This document shows positions 1 through 4,918 of a stretch of DNA of 10,105 bases, in pieces. The stretch is taken from assembly GCA_041688815.1 (NCBI GenBank), contig JBDNHK010000048.1, positions 1 through 10,105 on the forward strand, read 5' to 3'. This stretch comes from Rhabdothermincola_A sp041688815 (GTDB lineage Bacteria; Actinomycetota; Acidimicrobiia; Acidimicrobiales; Acidimicrobilacustridaceae). Position 1 is the first letter of the stretch. The number at the start of each line of letters is the position of its first letter. Below the pieces are notes generated by a model, which saw only the letters and a list, made by a program, of their open reading frames with translations, searched no databases and was not told where the DNA came from. A program made the position numbers and the translations under genes.

Positions 1-64
1 CGAAACTCATGAACACGCCCACCACGATGAGTGTCGCGCCGGCAATCATCGAGTTTCGAGCCAT
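1..64 (-). CDS. N-terminus of a hypothetical membrane protein (partial)
   Basis: Reading leftward from an ATG at 64, the first 21 codons are open to the window edge. They encode a short polar stretch (MARNSM) followed by a hydrophobic run (IAGATLIVVGVFMSF), which looks like a signal anchor or first transmembrane helix. No Shine-Dalgarno sequence precedes the ATG. Instead TAGACT ends exactly 6 nt before it, the layout of a leaderless actinobacterial promoter. That promoter-like box and the hydrophobic composition are the only support; the rest of the gene lies outside the window and the family cannot be named. It would be divergent from the MT0933-type gene at 295. It could be a chance ORF. 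Confidence 0.4.
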   Translation of the reverse strand, partial: MARNSMIAGATLIVVGVFMSF

Positions 65-70
65 GGGCAG

Positions 71-76
71 AGTCTA
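71..76 (-). promoter_or_regulatory. -10 box of a probable leaderless promoter
   Basis: The minus strand reads TAGACT, fitting TANNNT, followed by 6 nt and then the ATG at 64. No convincing -35 box is visible at 16-18 nt upstream. The same spacing recurs upstream of three other genes in this window (4780, 5672, 7400). Confidence 0.35.
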
Positions 77-282
77 CGGTCGGCCACCCGACGCGGCCCC
101 GGCAGGGGTTCCGGCCACCACGGTCGTGGTCGTGGTGAAGCTCATCGCCTGACGGGACCGCAGCGACTGACCTTGACCCGCTCTCCGTTCAGGCTCGAGC
201 CGCCACTGCGGTCTTTCTCTGGCCAAAGCAAGTGATACTGAACATGAGCGCACACACCTGTGCTCACGACCACTTCTCAGTC

Positions 283-288
283 AAGGAG
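283..288 (+). promoter_or_regulatory. Shine-Dalgarno site fixing the start at 295
   Basis: AAGGAG lies 6 nt upstream of the GTG at 295. This decides the start: an in-frame extension back to 232 would add residues unlike the family and would place the RBS inside the gene. Upstream, TGATACT at 233-239 is a possible extended -10 box, but no good -35 box accompanies it. Confidence 0.7.
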
Positions 289-294
289 CTCCCC

Positions 295-465
295 GTGGGA
301 CTGTTCGCCAAGGTCAAGATGCTGGCCGAGAAAAACAAGGACAAAGTCGCCGACGGCGTCGACAAGGCGACCGACGCCATCGACTCGAAGACCGGTGGAA
401 AGTACACCGACAAGCTTCAGAAGGTCGATGACGCCGCCGCCAAGTACGCGAACAAGGAGAAATGA
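295..465 (+). CDS. MT0933/Rv0909-type small protein (predicted antitoxin)
   Basis: From the GTG at 295 this encodes a 56-residue, Lys/Asp/Ala-rich soluble protein. It begins MGLFAKVKMLAEKNKDK and continues with a repeated amphipathic pattern of Asp-Lys-Ala segments and the TGGKYTDKLQKVDDAA motif. That order (short N-terminal helix, NKDKV, VDKATD, KTGGKY) is the signature of the actinobacterial MT0933_antitox family, typified by Mycobacterium tuberculosis Rv0909. The family is annotated as an antitoxin of a two-gene system, but here no toxin gene lies on either side, so the protein is an orphan in this window and the antitoxin role is only a family-level label. The low-complexity helical composition would also fit a small stress or nucleoid-associated protein. 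Length and RBS agree with a real gene. Confidence 0.8.
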   Translation: MGLFAKVKMLAEKNKDKVADGVDKATDAIDSKTGGKYTDKLQKVDDAAAKYANKEK

Positions 466-477
466 CATTTTCGTCGT

Positions 478-510
478 GAGCCGGTCGGAGCGCATTGCTC
501 CGACCGGCTC
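478..510 (+). terminator. Strong hairpin after the MT0933-type gene
   Basis: A perfect 14-bp inverted repeat (GAGCCGGTCGGAGC at 478-491 and its complement at 497-510) with a 5-nt loop starts 12 nt after the stop codon. There is no clear T-tract after it, which is common in high-GC actinobacteria. The broken ATPase reading frame begins immediately at its right edge. Confidence 0.7.
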
Positions 511-690
511 TCGTCGATCGGGTCCGAGTTCCCGCTGATCGGGTCGCTCGAAGCAGACGACGCCCGAGCTGCCATCCAGGTGCCCCCGGCCGACCGTGGT
601 GTCGAGTTCACAGATGATGCGGTGGACGCGATCATCGGGTTGGCCCACGGTTACCCGTACTTTCTCCAGGAGTGGGGTTACCACGGGTGG
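511..690 (+). pseudogene. AAA-family ATPase C-terminal remnant
   Basis: In the frame beginning at 511 the translation reads SEFPLIGSLEADDARAAI, then GVEFTDDAVDAIIG, then GYPYFLQEWGYHGWN at 649-693. This is the end of the ATPase domain of a family of bacterial/archaeal AAA_16-type ATPases, in which FP-IG-L is followed by a FTDDA-I segment and the very conserved GYPYFLQEWG block. The Walker A and B motifs, which should lie some 200 residues upstream, are absent: the sequence starts abruptly at the edge of the hairpin at 478-510. After HGWNAAE the frame no longer resembles the family and runs into decayed matrixin sequence. The C-terminal winged-helix region normally expected is also missing. 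I read this as a 60-codon relic left by a rearrangement, not an expressed gene. Confidence 0.75.
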
Positions 691-739
691 AACGCGGCGG
701 AGGTGAAGTCCTTGGCCCCGTGTCGAAGTGGGCTGATCT

Positions 740-1174
740 CGAGGACACGACCCTGCCCGCCTGGCGACAAGGGACTCGACAACGGCCTCGTACTTGCCCG
801 GCCGCTACCCGATCCGTTGGGCGCCTGTCCTGGTCGGGTGGTCGGATCCACGGGAGAATCCGTCGCTCGCCGGTGACGTGGCGGGCACCGGGGGACCGCA
901 GTGGGTGACATTGCCCCAGGGGTCGGTCTCGCTCAGCGGCGTCGTGACCCTCGACGGGCCTCAGTTCCAGATCATCCTCGGCCAGCCGAACGGCTTCGCC
1001 GAGGGCCGTGCGGTCATTGCCCACGAACTCGGCCATCTGGTCGGCCTCGACCACGTTCCCGATCCCACGCAGCTCATGGACGCCACCAACAACGGCGGTG
1101 TCACCACCTATCAGTCCGGCGATCTCAGTGGGCTGGCCGAACTCGGCCGGGGAGCCTGTTTCCCCGACCTGTGA
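740..1174 (+). pseudogene. Truncated, decayed copy of the matrixin metalloprotease
   Basis: The last 127 codons (from about 794) are almost the same as the C-terminal half of the intact protein at 7400-8431, including the zinc-binding HELGHLVGLDH and the Met-turn LMD. By eye only five residues differ in that stretch. Homology continues weakly upstream in frame (TRDSTTASYLPGRYP here against TRDRSAYLPDRYP in the intact copy), with a 6-nt length difference, until a TGA at 734-736. The N-terminal cytosolic region, membrane anchor and linker are all missing, and AAA-ATPase remnant sequence lies directly upstream. A TTG at 794 could open a 126-residue ORF carrying the whole active-site motif, but there is no RBS, no promoter and no export signal. 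A periplasmic or extracellular protease made this way should be non-functional. Inactive relic is the favoured reading. Confidence 0.8.
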
Positions 1175-1255
1175 CGGCGCACCGAGCCGGAGCCGTCTCG
1201 TTTCGCCGGCCGGCATGGGGGAATCTTGCTCAGGTCACGGCTCCTCCGTGGCGGG
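791..1255 (+). repeat. Direct repeat copy A (465 bp), partner at 8048-8512
   Basis: Bases 791-1255 align without gaps to 8048-8512, at an offset of 7,257 bp. By eye about 18 positions differ (about 96% identity), and seven of those fall in the first 35 bp. The block covers the 3' part of the matrixin gene, its stop codon and about 80 bp of non-coding sequence downstream. Similarity stops sharply at 1255/8512. At the left it fades between about 743 and 790. Confidence 0.95.
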
Positions 1256-2080
1256 CCTGACATCTCGTCGGACTGCGGCGTCCGCAATCGTGGCGACGGC
1301 ACCGGGATGGCGGAAGGGGTCGGCGAGCTGGGCGACGTAGGTGACCGGGAAGTCCGGTCGTGTCGCGATGCCGATGTCCGACGAGTACCGGTGCAGGTGG
1401 TTGAGGGCCAGGACAGGGCCGGCCGGCCCGACCGCGTAGCCGACGTTGGCGTGCTGCAACAGGAGTTGGACTGCGACGCAGAACACGAGTGCGGCGGCGA
1501 CGCTGGCGGGAAGTCCGAGCAGCACGAGCGGGGTGGTGGCGACCGCGGTCTCGAACAGCTGGTGGAGGGGGTGCTTCATCAGGCCGTTGAAGCCGTAGAA
1601 CCGTTCGACGCTGTGGTGCACGGCGTGGAAGCGCCACAGCACGCTCAGCCGGTGGCTCGCGTAGTGGCCGAAGGTGATGCCGGCGTCGAGGATCAGCAGG
1701 GCGACCAGGACCTGGGCGGCGAACGGCCAGGACCGCGGCCACAGGCCGTCGATGGCGATCCAACCGACCACGATCGGCAACAGCAGCAACGATGCGACCT
1801 GGAGGGATTCATTGACCGCGGCGTGCACGATGTCGCGGCGGGTGTCGCCCCGGTCCCGGTTCCAGGGTCGTTCGTAGGGCAGGACGCGCTCGGCTGCGCA
1901 CGACAGGGCGACCGCGGCAAGCAGGGCACCGAGCATCACCGGTGTCGGGCTGTCGTTGCTCGCCAGCCAGATGCCGAGCGCGTTGACACCGATCAGCATC
2001 GTCGGCAGGTACCCGAAGCGGACCATCGACCGGGTGAACCCAAGACGTTGCATCTGTGCAGCAGAAGTGTTGCGGACCAT
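1235..2080 (-). CDS. Fatty acid hydroxylase/sterol desaturase family membrane protein, third His box missing
   Basis: The 281-residue product has hydrophobic spans near residues 25-40, 47-65, 95-117, 122-137 and 180-208. It carries the first two di-iron histidine boxes of the superfamily: HYASH (about 139-143) and HAVHH (152-156), plus NGLMKHPLH and QHANV. In active members a third box of the form H-x-H-R-x-H-H follows, within a segment ending in a W-D-x-x-F-G-T-R-like motif. Here the protein goes from NHLHRY straight into SSDIGIATRPDFPVTYVAQLADPFR, which matches the usual C-terminal tail. About 25-30 residues appear to be deleted in frame near 1385. Loss of these ligands should abolish oxygenase activity, so the gene may be a decaying one. 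The start is the ATG at 2080 because a leaderless promoter places transcription there; a GTG at 2089 lies inside the -10 box. The last few codons and stop lie inside repeat copy A. It is divergent from the TetR gene. Confidence 0.8.
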   Translation of the reverse strand: MVRNTSAAQMQRLGFTRSMVRFGYLPTMLIGVNALGIWLASNDSPTPVMLGALLAAVALSCAAERVLPYERPWNRDRGDTRRDIVHAAVNESLQVASLLLLPIVVGWIAIDGLWPRSWPFAAQVLVALLILDAGITFGHYASHRLSVLWRFHAVHHSVERFYGFNGLMKHPLHQLFETAVATTPLVLLGLPASVAAALVFCVAVQLLLQHANVGYAVGPAGPVLALNHLHRYSSDIGIATRPDFPVTYVAQLADPFRHPGAVATIADAAVRRDVRPATEEP

Positions 2081-2087
2081 GTCGAGC

Positions 2088-2116
2088 ACTGTGCCAGATC
2101 AGATGCGTGAATGCAA
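2088..2116 (-). promoter_or_regulatory. Leaderless promoter of the desaturase gene
   Basis: On the minus strand TTGCAT (2116-2111), a 17-nt spacer, CACAGT (2093-2088), then 7 nt to the ATG at 2080. The -35 box is one arm of the palindrome at 2112-2129. Confidence 0.55.
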
Positions 2117-2129
2117 CACCAATGTTGCA
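2112..2129 (+). promoter_or_regulatory. 18-bp palindromic operator between desaturase and TetR
   Basis: TGCAACA-CCAA-TGTTGCA is a perfect 7-bp inverted repeat with a 4-nt centre. It sits between two divergent genes, one a TetR regulator, and its arms contain the -35 boxes of both promoters. Its size and symmetry suit a TetR dimer. The assignment to the adjacent regulator is inference. Confidence 0.7.
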
Positions 2130-2153
2130 GACGGGGCAGGTTTCGAGCACACT
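2125..2153 (+). promoter_or_regulatory. Leaderless promoter of the TetR gene
   Basis: TTGCAG (2125-2130), a 17-nt spacer, CACACT (2148-2153), then 7 nt to the GTG at 2161. It mirrors the desaturase promoter on the other strand almost exactly. Confidence 0.55.
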
Positions 2154-2160
2154 TGCGGAC

Positions 2161-2730
2161 GTGACCGTGACTGCATCACCTGATCTGCTCGCCGCGGTCG
2201 AGCGCGCCCTCGAGCTCCATGGACTCGACGCGGTCACCCTCGAGCACATCGCCGGCGAAGCTGGCATCAACCGCGTCACGCTCTACCGGCGCGGCCACAC
2301 CCGTGAGGCGCTCCTCGCCGCGGTTGCGGTCGCCGCCACTGCCGAGTTCCGCGAGGCCGCCCTCCCTGCGCTCACCCATGGCGGCACCGGAGCGGAGCGC
2401 CTCCATCTGCTCATCGACGCCCTCTTCGACCTGGCCGAGCGCCACCTCGCCCTCGTCGCCGGGCTCTACGACGGTCCGACCGCGATCTTCCACCTGGGCG
2501 TCGACGATCCCGATGTGTTGACCCGTCTCGAGTACACCGAGCCGTTCCTGCGCATCCTCACCGATGGGGTCGCCGACGGGACACTCACCAGCACCAATCC
2601 CAATGAGGACGCGGAGGTGCTCTTCAACATGATCGGCTGGACCTACGTGCACCTTCGGCGCTCCCACGGTTGGTCCATCGCGAAGGCGCGATCCGCGGTG
2701 ACGCGTCAACTCCACGTCACCACCTCCTGA
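2161..2730 (+). CDS. TetR/AcrR-family transcriptional regulator
   Basis: The 189-residue product has the TetR layout: an N-terminal three-helix DNA-binding domain at about residues 8-55 with the helix-turn-helix GLDAVTLEHIAGEAG followed by INRVTLYRRG, then a mainly helical ligand-binding/dimerisation domain (residues 60-185). The recognition helix keeps the usual T-LYRR pattern, though the common 'YYHF' version is replaced by YRRG. The GTG at 2161 is chosen because it lies 7 nt after a plausible -10 box; an upstream in-frame extension to 2056 is cysteine-rich and would overlap the operator. It most likely represses itself and the divergent desaturase through the palindrome at 2112-2129. The ligand is unknown; lipids or small hydrophobic compounds are typical for regulators next to desaturases. 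A GTG at 2167 is the alternative start. Confidence 0.88.
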   Translation: MTVTASPDLLAAVERALELHGLDAVTLEHIAGEAGINRVTLYRRGHTREALLAAVAVAATAEFREAALPALTHGGTGAERLHLLIDALFDLAERHLALVAGLYDGPTAIFHLGVDDPDVLTRLEYTEPFLRILTDGVADGTLTSTNPNEDAEVLFNMIGWTYVHLRRSHGWSIAKARSAVTRQLHVTTS

Positions 2731-2751
2731 ACCGGGTCCGGACCAACGACG

Positions 2752-2802
2752 GGCACGACCGAGGGCCGTCCGGCGTCCTCACCGCAGGACGGTCGTCGTG
2801 CC
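2752..2802 (+). terminator. Possible terminator of the TetR gene
   Basis: Nested inverted repeats follow the TetR stop: outer arms GGCACGAC (2752-2759) and GTCGTGCC (2795-2802), with an inner stem CGTCCT/AGGACG (2774-2779, 2786-2791) or alternatively CCGTCC/GGACGG (2766-2771, 2787-2792). There is no T-tract. Confidence 0.45.
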
Positions 2803-2891
2803 GATCGATGAGGACGAATGGGAGGACGACGTCGACACCATGTAGGACAGCCTGGCGGAGGGCTGCGACCCCTCCCTCCTGGTGTCAGTGC

Positions 2892-2925
2892 CCGCTGCGT
2901 GGCCACAGCAACGGCCACACAGCGG
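2892..2925 (-). terminator. Terminator hairpin of the CHRD gene
   Basis: Arms 2892-2904 and 2913-2925 form a 13-bp stem with an 8-nt loop. The single mismatch becomes a U-G wobble in minus-strand RNA, so the helix is complete only in the direction of the CHRD gene, whose stop lies 13 nt upstream. No T-tract follows. Confidence 0.65.
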
Positions 2926-2938
2926 ATCCTGTCGAGTG

Positions 2939-3442
2939 TCAGCGCTGGGGTGCCAGCTGGCCCCTGATCGCGCCGCCCGGGTACTCCTCGTTGTGGACAT
3001 TGACGTAATAGTCCTGCGGGCTGGCGAGGATCTCCGCAACGGTCTGGTCGCCCACGAACTTGCCGGCCTCGCCCTCGGTCAGGCAATCGGCGGCGTTGCC
3101 GTCCGCAGGGGCCGCCAGGTTGACCACCACTGGGCCGTTCTCGCCCTCTGCGCCCTCGTGGATGTGTGCCATCTTCGCCGGAGCGATCTTGTCCACGGTC
3201 AGCACGTAGCACAGGGTCGTCGCATCGCCGTCGACTCCGAACACGTACGCCTCACCACGGCCGTTGGGGTCACCGACGATCCGCTGGGACGCGCTCGTGG
3301 GTTGGGGGACTTCGTTCTTGCCGCTCAGCTTCGCCTCGAGGACCTGGTTCTCGTGGCCCGCAGACGCGATTCCTGCGCCTCCGAGCACCAGTGCCGATAC
3401 CACTACGGCTGCGCCGAGCTTCGTCTTCGTGGATGTCTTCAT
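2939..3442 (-). CDS. Secreted CHRD-domain protein
   Basis: The 167-residue product starts with a classic Sec signal peptide: a basic N-terminus (MKTSTKTK), a hydrophobic core (residues 9-24) and an Ala-x-Ala site (SA-G near 28). The mature part is one CHRD domain (named after chordin): L-G-NEVP near 40-46, AHIHEG at 92-97 and the hallmark YYVNVHN-E-YPGGAIRGQL at 145-163. Two cysteines (78 and 120) could form a disulfide after export. The ATG at 3442 has an AGGG site 8 nt upstream. CHRD domains occur in many secreted bacterial proteins of unknown function, so no reaction can be assigned. The gene has its own terminator downstream and a terminator-like hairpin upstream at 3514-3540, so it is probably a single-gene transcript and not part of the HEPN operon. 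Confidence 0.9.
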   Translation of the reverse strand: MKTSTKTKLGAAVVVSALVLGGAGIASAGHENQVLEAKLSGKNEVPQPTSASQRIVGDPNGRGEAYVFGVDGDATTLCYVLTVDKIAPAKMAHIHEGAEGENGPVVVNLAAPADGNAADCLTEGEAGKFVGDQTVAEILASPQDYYVNVHNEEYPGGAIRGQLAPQR

Positions 3443-3457
3443 GGATGTTTCCCTTCA

Positions 3458-3724
3458 CTAGTCGTTGGACTCTTCTCCGTCGCCTAGGGCCCCTTCAGAT
3501 GGCCCGCGTCCACAAAAGCGGGGAGGCCCTGTGGCTTCCCGAACCCTTACCCCGCGCATCCACGGATAGACGAGAGGGAACCTGCCGCGCCGGGGTGGCA
3601 TCCCGAGGCCGCTGGATCGGATGATCTGCTTCCACTCCGGGATCGGTCGGCCGTACTTCGTCTCGATCGACGGGAAGTAGGAGGCTGGTCCCTTGACCTT
3701 GTTGGGCTCGTTCGGAGTGAACAT
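3458..3724 (-). pseudogene. DUF4287-like gene, truncated after residue 40
   Basis: From the ATG at 3724 (AGGAG 5 nt upstream, a very good RBS) the translation begins MFTPNEPNKVKGPASYFPSI and continues ETKYGRPIPEWKQIIRSSGL. This fits the N-terminal half of the DUF4287 domain (GPASYFPSIE-KYGRPI-EW---I--SGL). The family normally goes on with a helical segment ending in an HG-GHGHANA-like motif. Here the sequence after residue 40 is Pro/Arg-rich, unlike the family, and contains a hairpin followed by T residues (3514-3540), as if coding sequence had been fused to an intergenic region. The frame then drifts to a TAG at 3458. It is the third gene of the MNT-HEPN operon, 32 nt after the HEPN stop. 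An 88-residue product may still be made; DUF4287 function is unknown to me. Confidence 0.7.
3514..3540 (-). terminator. Hairpin plus T-run inside the truncated DUF4287 frame
   Basis: On the minus strand GGGAAGCC-ACAG-GGCCTCCC (one mismatch) is followed by CGCTTTT, the only hairpin in the window with a clear T-run. A longer-range GCGGGG/CCCCGC pairing (3555-3550 with 3523-3518) is also possible. It would end the MNT-HEPN transcript before the CHRD gene. Confidence 0.5.
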
Positions 3725-3756
3725 GTGAGCTCCTGGTTCGTAGGGGCGTCGGGGAT

Positions 3757-4164
3757 CTACCTCACCGTCCACGCCACCCGGCGGGCCACGGCGGCGCAAC
3801 GCTGGGCTCGCTCGACTGCCTTGGTGGCGACGGACGGTGCGATGTCGTCGGGTTCGTACTCGGCCTTGGTCTTGAGCGGGAGAAGTCGACGCAGCTCGCG
3901 CTCGACCTCGGTGCCGTCGGGGCCGGCCTGGCGAAGCAGGACGAGCACCTGGTCGTGGTCGTCGCCGGCGGCTCGCTGGCCGAGTCGGGCGCCGCACACC
4001 GCGTCGGCGGAGTTGATGCCGGCGTGGATGGCCAAGCTCGTCGCCGCGATGTTGCGGCCGGCGGCCAGGTCGCTGGCTGCGGCCTCGGCGAACTCCTCGG
4101 CCTTGGCTGCGTACGAGCGGACCTGCGCGGCCGACACCGGCTTGGTCCGTCCGGGCCTAGGCAC
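3757..4164 (-). CDS. HEPN-domain protein, probable toxin partner of the nucleotidyltransferase
   Basis: The 135-residue, largely helical protein resembles actinobacterial HEPN proteins of the SAV_6107 type: an amphipathic first helix with AAKAEEFAEAA (20-30), LAIHAGINSADAVCGARLG (44-62), then a DDHDQVLVLLRQ helix and a LKTKAEYEPDDI segment (97-108). HEPN proteins next to MNT nucleotidyltransferases form type VII toxin-antitoxin pairs in which the HEPN is an RNase and the nucleotidyltransferase adds AMP to it. The gene starts at GTG 4164, overlapping the nucleotidyltransferase stop by 8 nt, with no RBS, which implies translational coupling. The canonical R-x(4-6)-H catalytic motif is not evident near the C-terminus; only R64-x5-H70 fits, and its position is unusual. 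Partner identity is well supported by context; RNase activity is not shown. A TTG at 4179 is a less likely start. Confidence 0.75.
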   Translation of the reverse strand: MPRPGRTKPVSAAQVRSYAAKAEEFAEAAASDLAAGRNIAATSLAIHAGINSADAVCGARLGQRAAGDDHDQVLVLLRQAGPDGTEVERELRRLLPLKTKAEYEPDDIAPSVATKAVERAQRCAAVARRVAWTVR

Positions 4165-4780
4165 TGCGGACGCTCGCAAGGCGATCGAGGCTGAGGCCGT
4201 GAACGACGCGCCCCTCGCGCCGGATGTCGGCCCACACCTGGCTGCGGCCGGTGAGTCGTGACGCGGCCTCGTCGTCGCTCACCTCGAGCACCTCGACGGG
4301 ATTTCCCGTGAGTCGGCGCACGTCGCGCCGCCAGTTCTCGATCGACTCGGCCCATGCTTCGTCGTCCTCGTCGATGTGGTTCGGGCGCACGACGACGATG
4401 TCGATGTCGCTGTCAGGTGCTGCTTCGCGGCGGGCGAACGAGCCGAAGACGATGACGCTCACCGGGGGGAAGGGGAGAGCCTGAGCCATGCGGCCGATCT
4501 CGTCGAGGACCGTGTCGGCGGCGCGGGCGAGGTCGAGGACGACGCGGGCCGCGACGTGTTCCGGGACGAGGCGGAACAGCGAGGAGGGGGGCACCTCTCG
4601 ACGCTCGACGACCCCGAGGTCGACCAGCCGGGGCAGGACCCGTGATGCCTGGGCCTGGCTCACCCCGGACAACTGGGCGATCGTGCGCAGGTTCAGCTCG
4701 GCCGTGGTCTCGGCCAGGACCGCGAGCACCCTCCCCTGGGCGCCGGGCATGACCGCCTCGATCGGACGCACGAAGTCCAT
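4157..4780 (-). CDS. Winged-helix/MNT-type nucleotidyltransferase, probable antitoxin
   Basis: The 207-residue protein has two parts. Residues 10-72 form a MarR/IclR-like winged helix (LRTIAQLSGVSQAQASRVLP then RLVDLGVVERREVPPSSLFR). Residues 100-190 form a minimal nucleotidyltransferase with VIVFGSFARREAAPDSDIDI: G113-S114, then D125 and D127 as the GSx10DxD catalytic motif, with E163 or E165 as the likely third acidic residue. MNT proteins paired with HEPN toxins neutralise them by adding AMP groups; the fused DNA-binding domain suggests this one also represses its own promoter. The ATG at 4780 lies 6 nt after TACCCT, so translation is probably leaderless. The stop overlaps the HEPN start. 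The active site looks intact. Antitoxin function is inferred from pairing, not shown. Confidence 0.85.
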   Translation of the reverse strand: MDFVRPIEAVMPGAQGRVLAVLAETTAELNLRTIAQLSGVSQAQASRVLPRLVDLGVVERREVPPSSLFRLVPEHVAARVVLDLARAADTVLDEIGRMAQALPFPPVSVIVFGSFARREAAPDSDIDIVVVRPNHIDEDDEAWAESIENWRRDVRRLTGNPVEVLEVSDDEAASRLTGRSQVWADIRREGRVVHGLSLDRLASVRSA

Positions 4781-4786
4781 GACGGG

Positions 4787-4816
4787 AGGGTACCGCCCTA
4801 GACAGCAGAAATGGAA
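4787..4816 (-). promoter_or_regulatory. Leaderless promoter of the MNT-HEPN operon
   Basis: On the minus strand TACCCT (4792-4787) ends 6 nt before the ATG at 4780. The best -35 candidate, TTCCAT (4816-4811), is weak, 18 nt away, and is one arm of the inverted repeat at 4811-4828. TACCCT is the same -10 hexamer with the same 6-nt gap as at the AbiE operon. Confidence 0.5.
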
Positions 4817-4828
4817 CACTCCTTCCAT
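4811..4828. promoter_or_regulatory. 18-bp inverted repeat, candidate operator of MNT-HEPN
   Basis: ATGGAA-CACTCC-TTCCAT has perfect 6-bp arms around a 6-nt centre and covers the -35 region of the MNT promoter. The winged helix at the N-terminus of the MNT protein is the obvious candidate to bind it. Confidence 0.5.
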
Positions 4829-4883
4829 ATTTACTGGTAAGAGGGGGCCCGGGTCTCGTTCGCTTCTCACGGGTCTTTGGGTT

Positions 4884-4918
4884 GGTGCGTCGGTCACATC
4901 ACTGCGTGATCGAACGCC
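4884..4918. repeat. 35-nt repeat, left copy (partner 9486-9520)
   Basis: Begins GGTGCGTCGGTCAC and ends GTGATCGAACGCC. It matches 9486-9520 at 33 of 35 positions. The inner part, GGTCAC-N8-GTGATC, is a nearly symmetrical inverted repeat. The stop codon of the GNAT pseudogene (4894) lies inside it. Confidence 0.8.

Noticed and set aside
63..152. Short plus-strand ORF with a Val-rich tail
   Set aside because: No RBS and biased composition; it runs antisense to the better minus-strand candidate start and its promoter.
232..294. In-frame N-terminal extension of the MT0933-type gene
   Set aside because: The extension would run through the AAGGAG site and is unlike the family; GTG 295 gives the family's usual MGLF-like start.
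2081..2089. GTG at 2089 as desaturase start
   Set aside because: It lies within the -10 box of the matching promoter, and ATG 2080 is at the expected leaderless distance.
1226..2110. Long plus-strand frame across the desaturase gene
   Set aside because: Its composition (Gly, Asp, Gln, Val runs) is the mirror of the desaturase codons; the minus-strand frame has the His boxes and membrane spans.
3510..3555. tRNA-like look of the GCGGGG...GGTTCGGG...CCCCGC stretch
   Set aside because: No cloverleaf can be drawn: there is no D arm or anticodon arm at correct spacing. A terminator explains the pairing and the T-run.
3560..3605. Frameshift rescuing the rest of DUF4287
   Set aside because: Neither of the other two minus-strand frames after residue 40 shows the expected helix or GHGHANA-like motif, so this is a deletion or replacement, not a simple frameshift.
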